A DNA stretch of 34,655 nt, taken from contig JAQVDB010000020.1 in NCBI GenBank assembly GCA_028698525.1, positions 1 to 34,655 of the forward strand, written 5' to 3'. Below are positions 9,519 through 16,917 of this stretch, in pieces. The translations under genes and the position numbers were made by a program. Every line of letters starts with the position of its first letter. Position 1 is the stretch's first letter. Source of the stretch: Clostridia bacterium (lineage in GTDB: Bacteria; Bacillota; Clostridia; JAQVDB01). The notes beneath the pieces are model-generated. The model did not search any database. It worked only from the letters and a program-made list of their open reading frames with translations, and was not told the origin of the DNA.

Positions 9519-11297
9519 ATGGAATCTCTTAAAGGTATAAAAAGAAATAACATGTGTGGTGCTTTAGGACTAAACAATATTGGGGAACAGGTAACTGTGA
9601 TGGGATGGGTAAGTACTAGAAGAGACTTAGGCAGTCTAATATTCATAGATTTACGAGATATCACAGGCGTTGTACAAATAGTATTTGATGCAAAAGAATG
9701 CGGCAGCTTTTTCGATAAAGCGGAGAGCATTAGGAATGAATTTGTATTAGCTGTTACTGGAGAGGTAGTCAAAAGAGATCAAGATACAATAAATCCGGAA
9801 ATTAAAACAGGACACATAGAGATAAGGGCAAAAGAGTTGAGAATTTTGAGCAAAGCTCAAACACCTCCTATTTATATTGAGGAAAACTCTAATGTTTCTG
9901 AAGCTATTAGATTGAAGTATAGATATTTAGATTTAAGAAGGCCTGATATGCAAAGGAATTTAATGTTACGCCACAGGGTTGCTAAAACTGTAAGGGACTT
10001 TTTAGATGATAATGGATTTATGGAGATTGAGACACCTATGTTGACAAAAAGCACTCCGGAAGGGGCAAGGGATTATTTAGTACCGAGCAGAATGCATCCC
10101 GGTAAGTTTTATGCTCTACCCCAGTCTCCTCAAATATTTAAACAGCTACTCATGGTATCGGGAATGGATAAATATTTTCAGATAGTAAAATGCTTTAGGG
10201 ATGAGGATTTGAGAGCAGATAGACAACCAGAATTTACACAGATAGATATAGAAATGTCTTTTGTAGATGTAGATGATATTATAGATATAAATGAAAAATT
10301 GATTAAGGTTGTTTTCCAAAAAGCTATAGGTGTAGAACTAAAAACTCCTTTTAATAGGATAACTTACAAACAGGCTATGGATAAATATGGAACTGACAAA
10401 CCAGATGTCCGCTTTGGATTAGAGATTCAAAATGTTAGCGATATATTTGAACAGAGTGAATTTAAAGTTTTTAAAGGTGCAGTATCTGGCGGTGGAAGTG
10501 TCAGGGCTATTAACGCAAAAAAATGTGGAGATATATTTTCCAGGAGAGAGATTGATTCTCTGGGTGATTTGGCAAAAGAGCTAGGTGCAAAGGGATTGGC
10601 CTGGATAAATGTAGCACAAGATGGACTAAAATCTCCAATAGCAAAGTTCCTGTCACAGAATGAAATCCAATCAGTATTAGATAGGCTGGATGCAGAAAAA
10701 GGGGACTTGCTTTTGTTTGTTGCAGATAAGGATAAAGTAGTTTTTAATGTATTGGGACAAATGAGGTTGGAACTTGCCAAAAGATTGAATCTAATAGATG
10801 ATGATAGCTATGAATTTGTGTGGGTTACTGAGTTTCCACTGTTAGAATTTGATGATGATCAAAATAGATATGTAGCTATGCACCATCCTTTCACTTCTCC
10901 CGTGGAAGAGGATATTGATTTATTAGAAACTGATCCTTCAAAAGTGAGGGCTAAAGCGTATGACATAGTATTAAACGGTATAGAAATTGGGGGGGGCAGT
11001 ATAAGAATACATGATACTGAATTACAACAGATGATGTTTAAAGCTTTAGGTTTTTCAGAGCAAAAAGCATGGGAGAGATTTGGGTTTTTGATGGAGGCTT
11101 TCAAATACGGTACCCCTCCTCATGGTGGTATAGCGTATGGACTTGACCGGCTTGTAATGCTGCTTGCAAAAGTAAAAAGCATAAGGGACGTGATCGCTTT
11201 CCCTAAAGTACAGAATGCGTCTTGTCCACTTACAGATGCTCCTTCGGAGGTAGATCAAGAGCAATTAAATGAACTGAATATCAGAGTTATGGACTAG
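9519..11297 (+). CDS. aspS: Aspartate--tRNA ligase
   Basis: Class II synthetase that charges tRNA-Asp. An N-terminal OB-fold anticodon domain (VTVMGWVSTRRDLGSLIFIDLRD) is followed by the catalytic core with motif 2 (CFRDEDLRADRQPEFTQID) and motif 3 near the C-terminus (GIAYGLDRLVMLL); the roughly 100-residue bacterial insertion lies between. Length 592 aa matches the bacterial type. ATG at 9519 is preferred over the adjoining TTG at 9516. No strong ribosome site is free of the hisS stop, suggesting coupling to hisS. Whether it is discriminating or also charges tRNA-Asn cannot be told here; no gatCAB genes are in the window. Confidence 0.96.
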   Translation: MESLKGIKRNNMCGALGLNNIGEQVTVMGWVSTRRDLGSLIFIDLRDITGVVQIVFDAKECGSFFDKAESIRNEFVLAVTGEVVKRDQDTINPEIKTGHIEIRAKELRILSKAQTPPIYIEENSNVSEAIRLKYRYLDLRRPDMQRNLMLRHRVAKTVRDFLDDNGFMEIETPMLTKSTPEGARDYLVPSRMHPGKFYALPQSPQIFKQLLMVSGMDKYFQIVKCFRDEDLRADRQPEFTQIDIEMSFVDVDDIIDINEKLIKVVFQKAIGVELKTPFNRITYKQAMDKYGTDKPDVRFGLEIQNVSDIFEQSEFKVFKGAVSGGGSVRAINAKKCGDIFSRREIDSLGDLAKELGAKGLAWINVAQDGLKSPIAKFLSQNEIQSVLDRLDAEKGDLLLFVADKDKVVFNVLGQMRLELAKRLNLIDDDSYEFVWVTEFPLLEFDDDQNRYVAMHHPFTSPVEEDIDLLETDPSKVRAKAYDIVLNGIEIGGGSIRIHDTELQQMMFKALGFSEQKAWERFGFLMEAFKYGTPPHGGIAYGLDRLVMLLAKVKSIRDVIAFPKVQNASCPLTDAPSEVDQEQLNELNIRVMD

Positions 11298-11328
11298 GGA
11301 GCTTTAAGAAAAACTTGCTAAAATAAAA

Positions 11329-11363
11329 TATGAGATTCAGGCTTGACGTTTCTGAACCTCATA
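11329..11363 (+). other. Hairpin between aspS and the CsoR-like gene
   Basis: TATGAG-A-TTCAG and CTGAA-C-CTCATA form an 11-bp stem with one mismatch and an 11-base loop. No T-run follows, so it is not a standard terminator. It lies 20 bases before the metal-sensor start and could be an operator for that repressor, a processing site, or a weak terminator. Confidence 0.5.
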
Positions 11364-11383
11364 GGAAATGAAAGGAAGTTTCG

Positions 11384-11662
11384 ATGGTGAATGTTTCGGA
11401 TAATTATGATAAGCAGATGATTATTAATAGGCTTAAGAGGATAGAAGGACAGGTTAAAGGTGTACAGAGAATGATTAAAGATGATAAATGCTGTTCAGAT
11501 ATATTGATACAGATTGCAGCAATAAGATCTGCCACAAATAAAGTAGGTGGCTTGATACTCAAAAATCATGCGATTGAATGCATTAAAGAGACGGTAAATT
11601 GCGAGGAAAATGATGACAAAATAGATGAATTGATTGATATACTGCTCATGTATATAAAATAA
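11384..11662 (+). CDS. Metal-sensing transcriptional repressor, CsoR/FrmR family
   Basis: A 92-aa all-helical DNA-binding repressor of the CsoR/RcnR/FrmR family. The N-terminal RLKRIEGQVKGVQRMI segment is the family hallmark. The copper-sensor triad is present: C36/C37, H62 and C66 (HAIEC), which corresponds to Cys-His-Cys of CsoR. This favours Cu(I) sensing, although persulfide or aldehyde sensing relatives share part of the site. No copper ATPase or chaperone gene is nearby; the downstream neighbour is an RseC-like protein 23 bases away, so its target may be its own operon or lie elsewhere. Start ATG at 11384 with AAAGGAAG just upstream. Confidence 0.9.
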   Translation: MVNVSDNYDKQMIINRLKRIEGQVKGVQRMIKDDKCCSDILIQIAAIRSATNKVGGLILKNHAIECIKETVNCEENDDKIDELIDILLMYIK

Positions 11663-11685
11663 AACTATGTAAGGAGTATTTAATT

Positions 11686-12120
11686 TTGAAAGAAACAGGC
11701 AAGGTAATTTACAAAGAAAACGATAAAATAAAAATCAGGTTTGAAAGAAGTGATGCATGTGAAAAGTGTGGTGCATGCAAAATTGGACAGAACCAAGAGG
11801 GCATGGAAATTATCGTCCAGAACTCTGTAGGAGCAGATATCGGGGATATAGTTGAGGTAGAGATTGAAGATGTTAAATTGCTAAGAGCCGTATTAATTAT
11901 GTATGCATTTCCTCTTTTGATGTTTATTATTGGATTGTTCGGAACAGTGTATCTATTCGATCTTTTGGGTATTTCTAATATGAAAGAAATAATTAGTTTT
12001 TTAGTAGGTATAGCTTTAATGACAATAACCTATATTACGATAAAGTATGTTGATTCTAATCGAGATACTAAAGATAGGTATAAGCCGAAACTTATATCTA
12101 TCAAAAAATCATCTGAATAG
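11686..12120 (+). CDS. RseC/MucC-like membrane protein (SoxR-reducing system type)
   Basis: A 144-aa protein of the RseC/MucC family. An N-terminal soluble part carries C25, C28 and C31 in CEKCGAC, a possible Fe-S or redox cysteine cluster. Two membrane segments follow at about 68-88 and 95-117, then a basic tail. In other bacteria RseC works with Rnf-type electron transport to reduce SoxR, but no such genes are here, so only membrane redox function is inferred. Start is TTG at 11686, 9 bases after AAGGAG. It probably shares a transcript with the metal sensor before it. Confidence 0.82.
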   Translation: MKETGKVIYKENDKIKIRFERSDACEKCGACKIGQNQEGMEIIVQNSVGADIGDIVEVEIEDVKLLRAVLIMYAFPLLMFIIGLFGTVYLFDLLGISNMKEIISFLVGIALMTITYITIKYVDSNRDTKDRYKPKLISIKKSSE

Positions 12121-12143
12121 TGGATTTTTGGGTTTTGTTTCTC

Positions 12144-12172
12144 TTGCTAAATATAATCTGTTTATTTATAAT
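12144..12172 (+). promoter_or_regulatory. Putative sigma-A promoter of glyA
   Basis: TTGCTA at 12144-12149 and TATAAT at 12167-12172 with a 17-base spacer. The -10 is perfect, the -35 matches 4 of 6. It leaves an untranslated leader of about 65 bases before glyA, in which I see no riboswitch. Confidence 0.6.
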
Positions 12173-12244
12173 ATACGTATCAAATTTTATAATCACTGTG
12201 TTTTATTTGTATTTATTAATTATTGTAACAGGAAGGAGAAAACG

Positions 12245-13474
12245 ATGTTGGATTTGAATTTAATAAGAAATTCCGATACTGAATTAGCAGCGGCTATGGA
12301 AAAAGAGCTGATGAGGCAAAAATATAGTATAGAATTGATTGCTTCAGAGAACTTTGTCAGTCCTGCTGTGATGGCAGCCGCTGGAAGTCATCTCACCAAC
12401 AAATATGCTGAAGGATATCCAGGGAAAAGGTATTATGGAGGATGTGAATTTGTCGATGTTGTGGAGAGACTTGCTATAGAAAGAATTAAAAAGATATTTG
12501 GAGCAGAACATGCAAATGTACAGCCTCATTCGGGTGCACAGGCAAACACCGCTGTTTATTTTTCTGTATTGCAGCCTAATGATACTATAATGGGTATGAA
12601 TCTATCCCATGGTGGGCATTTGACCCATGGGAGCCCCGTCAATATATCAGGGAAATATTTTAAAGTAGTAGATTATGGAGTGGATAAAGACACTGAAGTG
12701 ATAGACTATGAAAAAGTTTATCAAATAGCTGGGCAGGCCAAACCTAAAATTATAGTAGCAGGCGCAAGTGCCTACCCCAGATTTATCGATTTTAAGAAAT
12801 TCAGAGAAATAGCTGACGAAGTAGGGGCATATTTGATGGTGGACATGGCACATATCGCTGGATTAGTAGCAGCCGGACTTCATCCAAATCCGGTACCCTA
12901 TGCAGATTTTGTAACCAGTACCACTCATAAGACTTTAAGGGGGCCGAGGGGGGGAATAATTCTTTGTAAAGAGAAATATGCAAAAATTATTGATAAAGCA
13001 ATTTTCCCTGGTACTCAAGGAGGCCCTCTTATGCACATAATTGCGGCAAAAGCTATGTGCTTTAAGGAGGCATTGAGTCAGGAATTTAGGGATTATCAGA
13101 AACAAATTGTCAAAAACTCAAAAGCATTATCGGAGTCTTTGCAGGAAATGGGCTTTAAACTTGTTTCCAACGGTACTGATAATCATCTGATGCTTGTTGA
13201 TTTAACCAATAAAGGTTTAACCGGGAAAGAGGCAGAGAGTATGCTGGACAGCGTCGGCATAACTGCCAATAAAAATACCATACCCAATGAAACCAGGAGT
13301 CCGTTTGTTACCAGTGGCTTGAGGATGGGTACGCCAGCTATAACTACCAGGGGCATGAAAGAGCCTGAAATGGATATTATAGCAGGATTGATTGATTCTG
13401 TGCTTAAAGGGCAGAGTGAAGGAGTTAAAGAACAGATAATACAACTTTGTAATAAATTTCCGCTTTATGAATAA
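12245..13474 (+). CDS. glyA: Serine hydroxymethyltransferase
   Basis: PLP enzyme that interconverts serine plus tetrahydrofolate with glycine plus methylene-tetrahydrofolate, the main source of one-carbon units. The PLP lysine is K229 in [14 protein letters not shown]; the upstream SGAQAN and VDMAHIAGL segments are standard. The 409-aa length is normal. ATG at 12245 follows AGGAAGGAG; the frame stays open upstream to 12047 but that part overlaps the preceding gene and has no homologous character. It has its own promoter and terminator. It connects to the serine operon at 16.6-19.7 kb and to glycerate kinase through serine. Confidence 0.97.
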   Translation: MLDLNLIRNSDTELAAAMEKELMRQKYSIELIASENFVSPAVMAAAGSHLTNKYAEGYPGKRYYGGCEFVDVVERLAIERIKKIFGAEHANVQPHSGAQANTAVYFSVLQPNDTIMGMNLSHGGHLTHGSPVNISGKYFKVVDYGVDKDTEVIDYEKVYQIAGQAKPKIIVAGASAYPRFIDFKKFREIADEVGAYLMVDMAHIAGLVAAGLHPNPVPYADFVTSTTHKTLRGPRGGIILCKEKYAKIIDKAIFPGTQGGPLMHIIAAKAMCFKEALSQEFRDYQKQIVKNSKALSESLQEMGFKLVSNGTDNHLMLVDLTNKGLTGKEAESMLDSVGITANKNTIPNETRSPFVTSGLRMGTPAITTRGMKEPEMDIIAGLIDSVLKGQSEGVKEQIIQLCNKFPLYE

Positions 13475-13479
13475 AAGGA

Positions 13480-13516
13480 AAAGGATGATCCTAGATTAAA
13501 AGGATTGTCCTTTTTT
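13480..13516 (+). terminator. glyA intrinsic terminator
   Basis: AAAGGA-TG-ATCCT pairs with AGGAT-TG-TCCTTT around an 8-base loop, ending in six T. The stem has a small internal TG/TG loop. Confidence 0.85.
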
Positions 13517-13527
13517 AAATTCCAAAT

Positions 13528-13611
13528 ATTTATCGCATGAATTCGCATATAAGTCGTCCCGTACGTAGCTGCTGTTATCCTTGCAAATATCAGTAGTATC
13601 GGGCACATATG
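13528..13611 (+). repeat. Repeat copy A (left-truncated)
   Basis: Begins with AAATATTTATCGCATGAA, equivalent to the right half of the outer hairpin in copies B and C. The small hairpin is CTGCTG (13570-13575) with CAGTAG (13591-13596), enclosed by CCCG and CGGG. The left half of the outer stem is absent. Confidence 0.8.
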
Positions 13612-13695
13612 ACACCTTCCGTGCTCCGCAATCTACCGCACTATATTATATAAATACTGAATGTATAGTGCGGTACATTAAGTCGCATCTACAGG
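13612..13695 (+). repeat. Second hairpin module shared with the 34.4 kb copy
   Basis: Perfect 11-bp stem ACCGCACTATA / TATAGTGCGGT (13635-13645 and 13664-13674), flanked by conserved ACCTTCC, GCTCCGCAATCTA, ACATTA, GTCGCA and CTACAGGT blocks. The same blocks recur in reverse complement around 34325-34412. It is absent from copies B and C, so it looks like a separable module. Confidence 0.85.
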
Positions 13696-13735
13696 TATCA
13701 TATGTACCCTCTACAAAGGTTCAGTTTATCCACCT

Positions 13736-13990
13736 GACAGGAACATATATATAGAAGGTTAGTGAATTGTTCATGAATATTCGGTTAAAATAACTTGACG
13801 AATGTAATGCAAAAAATACTAGTTCAGCTTTCCCTGTTTGAGCGCAGGCGAGTTTAGGGAAAGCTTAGTATTTTTGAAATGTAGTGAGTCATAGTTATTT
13901 CCGAATATTCATTGCATGAACGGTCCTTCTATATATATGTTCCGTACGTGTTTGCTGTCATATTCACAAATATTAGCAATACCGGGAGGA
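13736..13990 (+). repeat. Repeat copy B with perfect outer stem and nested insertion
   Basis: The outer stem GGAACATATATATAGAAGG (13740-13758) is exactly complementary to CCTTCTATATATATGTTCC (13924-13942). Inside are GTTAGTGAATTG and a 120-bp palindrome flanked by GAATATTC. To the right, CCGTACGT and the small hairpin TTGCTG / TAGCAA enclosed by TTCCG and CGGGA. Confidence 0.85.
13775..13910. mobile_element. MITE-like 120-bp palindrome with 8-bp flanking duplication
   Basis: The insert 13783-13902 is a near-perfect inverted repeat along its whole length: it starts GGTTAAAATAACTTGAC and ends GTCATAGTTATTTCC, with AAATACTA and AGCTTTCCCT on the left arm matched by AGGGAAAGCT and TAGTATTT on the right. 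The central loop reads GTTTGAGCGCAGGCGAGTT. GAATATTC flanks it on both sides (13775-13782, 13903-13910), while copy C has a single AAATATTT at the matching place. This is the pattern of a small non-autonomous element with a target-site duplication. It encodes no protein. Confidence 0.65.
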
Positions 13991-14030
13991 TATAATACCC
14001 TCCCTTTAGAAAGCTTCGGTTAATACTCCA

Positions 14031-14150
14031 GACAGGGAATTGTATGCAAGGTTAGTGAATTGCTCATAAATATTTATTGCAGAATGGTCTTGCATATAAG
14101 TCCCGTGCGTAGTTGCTGTCATACTTATAAATACAGCATATACTCCATTG
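14031..14150 (+). repeat. Repeat copy C (uninterrupted)
   Basis: Outer stem GGGA-ATTG-TATGCAAG (14034-14049) pairs with CTTGCATA-TAAG-TCCC (14089-14104), 15 of 16 positions including one wobble, although its sequence differs from copy B. The inner part holds the same GTTAGTGAATTG and AAATATTTATTGCA without an insert. The small hairpin TGCTG / CAGCA remains, its outer CCCG/CGGG pairing is lost. Confidence 0.8.
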
Positions 14151-14153
14151 TGT

Positions 14154-14182
14154 TTGATATTGCTACGTGCAAAATGTATAAT
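14154..14182 (+). promoter_or_regulatory. Putative sigma-A promoter of rarA-mnmA
   Basis: TTGATA at 14154-14159 and TATAAT at 14177-14182 with a 17-base spacer, directly right of repeat copy C. Confidence 0.7.
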
Positions 14183-14221
14183 AAGATGTAAACTCTATAA
14201 TCTTAAGGTTTGGTGATAAAA

Positions 14222-15493
14222 ATGAGGAAACCACTGGCTGAAAGAATAAGGCCTTCTAATATTGAAGATGTAGTTGGGCAGAAACACCTGCTGGGTGAAG
14301 GTAAGATTTTAAAGAGAATGTTGTTATCAGGCATGATAACCAATATGATTTTTTATGGACCACCAGGTACAGGGAAAACCACAGTTGCAAATATAATTGC
14401 TAATGAGACAAATAAAAGATTTTACAAATTAAATGCTACCAACGCCAGTGTAAAAGATATAAAAAATATAATCAACGATTTACAAGGTATAGAAGGTAGC
14501 AGAGGAGTTTTATTATATTTAGACGAAATACAGAATTTCAATAAAAAACAGCAACAATCGTTGCTGGAGTTTGTAGAGAATGGAATGATTACTTTAATTG
14601 CTAGCACTACTGAAAATCCATATCACTATGTATATAAAGCGCTGCTCAGCAGATCTAATGTATTTGAATTCAAATTATTGGATAAAACAGACATAAAAAA
14701 GGGTTTGGCAAGAGCTTTGGAGATAATAAAAGAGGATTTGTCTAATTTTAAAGTTATTTTAGATTCCGATGCTTTTGATATGATAGCTGCAATAGGCGGG
14801 GGGGACTTGAGAAGGGCTTTGAATATATTAGAGCTTGCTGTTTACACAACACATCCTGATGAACAGGGAAAAATAAAAATAAACGTGGATATTATAGAGT
14901 TATGTGCACAGAATAAGATATTAAATTATGATAAATTTGGCGACAGCCATTATGATATTTTAAGTGCATTTCAAAAATCTATACGAGGTAGTGATCCGGA
15001 TGCCTCTGTACATTATCTAGCTAGGTTGGTAATGGCCGGGGATATAATTTCTATCTGCAGAAGGTTGATGGTTATTGCATCTGAAGATATCGGCATGGCA
15101 TATCCTATGGCTTCAGTAATTGTAAAAAGTTGCGTGGATTCGGCTATGCAGCTGGGTTTGCCTGAAGCTAGGATACCGTTGGCACATGCAACCCTTGTGT
15201 TAGCGACTGCACCTAAATCCAACTCAGCGATAACAGCAGTAGATAATGCCTTGTCGGATTTAGAGACCAAGGATGTTGGGGATATTCCGTTACATTTAAA
15301 GGATGCACATTATGATGGTGCCCAAGCACTTGGCAGAGGAAAAGATTATCTTTACCCCCATGATTTTAATAATAATTATGTAAAGCAGCAGTACCTTCCG
15401 GATAATATAAGGAAAGTCAAATATTATATTCCTGGTGATAATAAATTTGAGAATAGAGCTGCTGGATTTTTAAGTAAATTGAAAGAAGAATAG
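14222..15493 (+). CDS. rarA: Replication-associated recombination protein A (RarA/MgsA), AAA+ ATPase
   Basis: AAA+ ATPase related to clamp loaders that acts at stalled replication forks. Walker A is GPPGTGKTT at residues 46-54, Walker B is YLDE ending at D101-E102, and the sensor segment IASTTENPY follows. The C-terminal part carries the tetramerisation domain typical of RarA/WRNIP1 (MGSA family). Length 423 aa is normal. ATG at 14222 is preferred, with GGTGAT just upstream; GTG at 14213 and TTG at 14210 are weaker in-frame choices. It is transcribed with mnmA, 23 bases downstream. Confidence 0.94.
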   Translation: MRKPLAERIRPSNIEDVVGQKHLLGEGKILKRMLLSGMITNMIFYGPPGTGKTTVANIIANETNKRFYKLNATNASVKDIKNIINDLQGIEGSRGVLLYLDEIQNFNKKQQQSLLEFVENGMITLIASTTENPYHYVYKALLSRSNVFEFKLLDKTDIKKGLARALEIIKEDLSNFKVILDSDAFDMIAAIGGGDLRRALNILELAVYTTHPDEQGKIKINVDIIELCAQNKILNYDKFGDSHYDILSAFQKSIRGSDPDASVHYLARLVMAGDIISICRRLMVIASEDIGMAYPMASVIVKSCVDSAMQLGLPEARIPLAHATLVLATAPKSNSAITAVDNALSDLETKDVGDIPLHLKDAHYDGAQALGRGKDYLYPHDFNNNYVKQQYLPDNIRKVKYYIPGDNKFENRAAGFLSKLKEE

Positions 15494-15516
15494 TTCAAAG
15501 AGGGTGAATAGACCAA

Positions 15517-16563
15517 ATGGATCTGAACAAAGTTGCTATTGCTATGAGTGGAGGAGTGGATAGCTCTGTGGCGGCATACATACTGAAAAAAAGGGGATAT
15601 GAAGTAATAGGTATAACCATGGAGCTGTTTTCAGATAATTCTGCCGTGCAGGATGCTAAAATGGTAGCAGATCAATTGGGCATAGAGCATCATGTAGTAG
15701 ATTTAAAAAAAGTTTTTGATCAAAAAGTGGTTGATTATTTTGGTAGAGAATATTTCGCTGGTAGGACTCCTAACCCTTGCGTGACATGTAATCGCTATAT
15801 AAAGTTCGGAGAACTTTTAACGCAGGCGAAAAGATTAGGCGCTTTTTATCTTGCTACAGGCCATTATGCAAGGGTGGAGTTTGATAGTATTAATGATAGA
15901 TTTTTGTTAAAGAAGGCAGAAAACATTGAAAAAGATCAAAGCTATGTATTATACAATTTAAAGCAAAGACAACTGAAACACATATTACTACCCCTTGGAT
16001 ATTATTCAAAGGCGGAAATAAGGGGAATTGCTGAAGAATTAGGTATATCTGTAGCTGAAAAGCCTGAAAGTCAAGAAATTTGTTTTATAAAGGATAATGA
16101 TTATGCTGGATTTATAAAGAGGAATTTTCCTGACAAAATAGAATCAGGCACTTTCATGGATACAAAGGGCAATGTGCTAGGAACACATAAAGGAATAATA
16201 CATTATACTATAGGGCAAAGGAAAGGATTGGGAATAGCCCTAGGCAAACCTATGTATGTGGTAGATATAGACCATGAAAAGAATTTGGTTATTTTAGGGG
16301 AAGCTGATGAGGTATTTTCTCAAGAGTTAATTGTAAATGATATAAACTTTGTATTTTGGGAAAATTTCGATGGGGAGGCAGAAGCACAGGTCAAGATAAG
16401 ATATAATGCTCAACCAGCACCAGCCACTCTTTGTTCTATTGATGAGGATAAAATATTAGTAAAATTTAAGCAACCTGAACGAGCGATAACTCCAGGTCAA
16501 TCAGCGGTTTTTTATGATGGGGATGTGGTACTTGGGGGAGGAATTATTTTAAAAAATACTTGA
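15517..16563 (+). CDS. mnmA: tRNA-specific 2-thiouridylase MnmA
   Basis: Places sulfur on uridine 34 of tRNA-Lys, -Glu and -Gln. The ATP-PPase P-loop SGGVDSS is at residues 11-17. The catalytic cysteines are seen: C88 in PNPCVTC and C190 in ESQEICFI, corresponding to the Cys102 and Cys199 pair of E. coli. Length 348 aa. Usually a cysteine desulfurase gene lies beside mnmA in Clostridia; here rarA is the neighbour and no desulfurase is in the window. The stop codon overlaps the -35 hexamer of the next promoter. Confidence 0.96.
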   Translation: MDLNKVAIAMSGGVDSSVAAYILKKRGYEVIGITMELFSDNSAVQDAKMVADQLGIEHHVVDLKKVFDQKVVDYFGREYFAGRTPNPCVTCNRYIKFGELLTQAKRLGAFYLATGHYARVEFDSINDRFLLKKAENIEKDQSYVLYNLKQRQLKHILLPLGYYSKAEIRGIAEELGISVAEKPESQEICFIKDNDYAGFIKRNFPDKIESGTFMDTKGNVLGTHKGIIHYTIGQRKGLGIALGKPMYVVDIDHEKNLVILGEADEVFSQELIVNDINFVFWENFDGEAEAQVKIRYNAQPAPATLCSIDEDKILVKFKQPERAITPGQSAVFYDGDVVLGGGIILKNT

Positions 16564-16588
16564 CAATATCAGTTGTACAAATTATACT
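16560..16588 (+). promoter_or_regulatory. Sigma-A promoter of the serine T-box operon
   Basis: TTGACA at 16560-16565 and TATACT at 16583-16588, spacer 17. The -35 overlaps the mnmA stop codon, so the serine operon is separated from mnmA by promoter rather than by a visible terminator. Confidence 0.85.
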
Positions 16589-16599
16589 AAATAAAAATA

Positions 16600-16857
16600 T
16601 TAATATTCGAGTGATGAAGAGGATAGTAAACTTTTAGCTTTTTATAGAGAGTCAGTGGTAGGTGGAAACTGATAAAAGCTTTTTGTTGAATCCGCCTCTG
16701 AACTTTACAGGCGAACTGTTCAAAAGAAGTAGTCTGTAACGGGGATATACCGTTATTTAACTGAGGTTGTGCATGGTTTTTTTGTGCAGCGAAACAAGGT
16801 GGCAACGCGTGACTGATCTCTCCCGCCCTTGATATCTTATCAGGGGGCGGGTTTTTT
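16600..16857 (+). promoter_or_regulatory. T-box riboswitch leader, Ser (TCC) specifier
   Basis: Stem I carries AGCTTTT/AAAAGCT, an AGAGAG bulge (16646-16651) and a TCAGT/ACTGA hairpin. In the descending strand GAATCCGCC places TCC (Ser) at 16691-16693, aligned with GAAAGACACC of the hisS leader. The T-box core is AAGGTGGCAACGCG at 16796-16809, a variant of the consensus GGTGGNACCGCG. UGGC at 16800-16803 would pair with the GCCA end expected of tRNA-Ser (G73). The controlled genes make serine, which fits the specifier. Confidence 0.92.
16822..16857 (+). terminator. T-box intrinsic terminator before the aminotransferase
   Basis: CCCGCCCTTGAT pairs with ATCAGGGGGCGGG (one extra G) followed by six T at 16852-16857. 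It competes with the antiterminator formed by the T-box core. Confidence 0.92.
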
Positions 16858-16917
16858 AATATTTAAAACTAGAGCAAAGTATAACATTAGAAATTTATTT
16901 GAGGAGGAATAATAGTT

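Larger units (their letters stand above)
13522..14150 (+). repeat. Gene-free mosaic of tandem structured repeat units
   Basis: No gene is evident in this stretch between glyA and rarA. It holds about two and a half tandem copies of one unit, with extra pieces inserted. A full unit reads: GACAGG, an outer inverted repeat with conserved GTTAGTGAATTG and TCATRAATATT in it, then CCGTACGT and a smaller hairpin (TTGCTG with AGCAA or similar), then a linker with ATACCCTC and AAAG. The copies are A (13528-13611, lacking its left half), B (13736-13990) and C (14031-14150). Copy A is followed by a second hairpin module and copy B contains a nested palindrome. Another copy lies inverted near 34.4 kb. 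Confidence 0.85.

Noticed and set aside
10427-10780. Reverse-strand open frame inside aspS
   Set aside because: It lies wholly within a well-conserved gene, has no ribosome site and reads as the opposite-strand shadow of that gene.
12047-12244. Longer N-terminus for glyA
   Set aside because: The frame is open but overlaps the rseC-like gene, gives an unlike-family sequence, and ATG at 12245 has the proper ribosome site and promoter upstream.
13522-14150. CRISPR array
   Set aside because: Repeats are few, long, divergent and palindromic with related rather than unique intervals; no cas genes are present.
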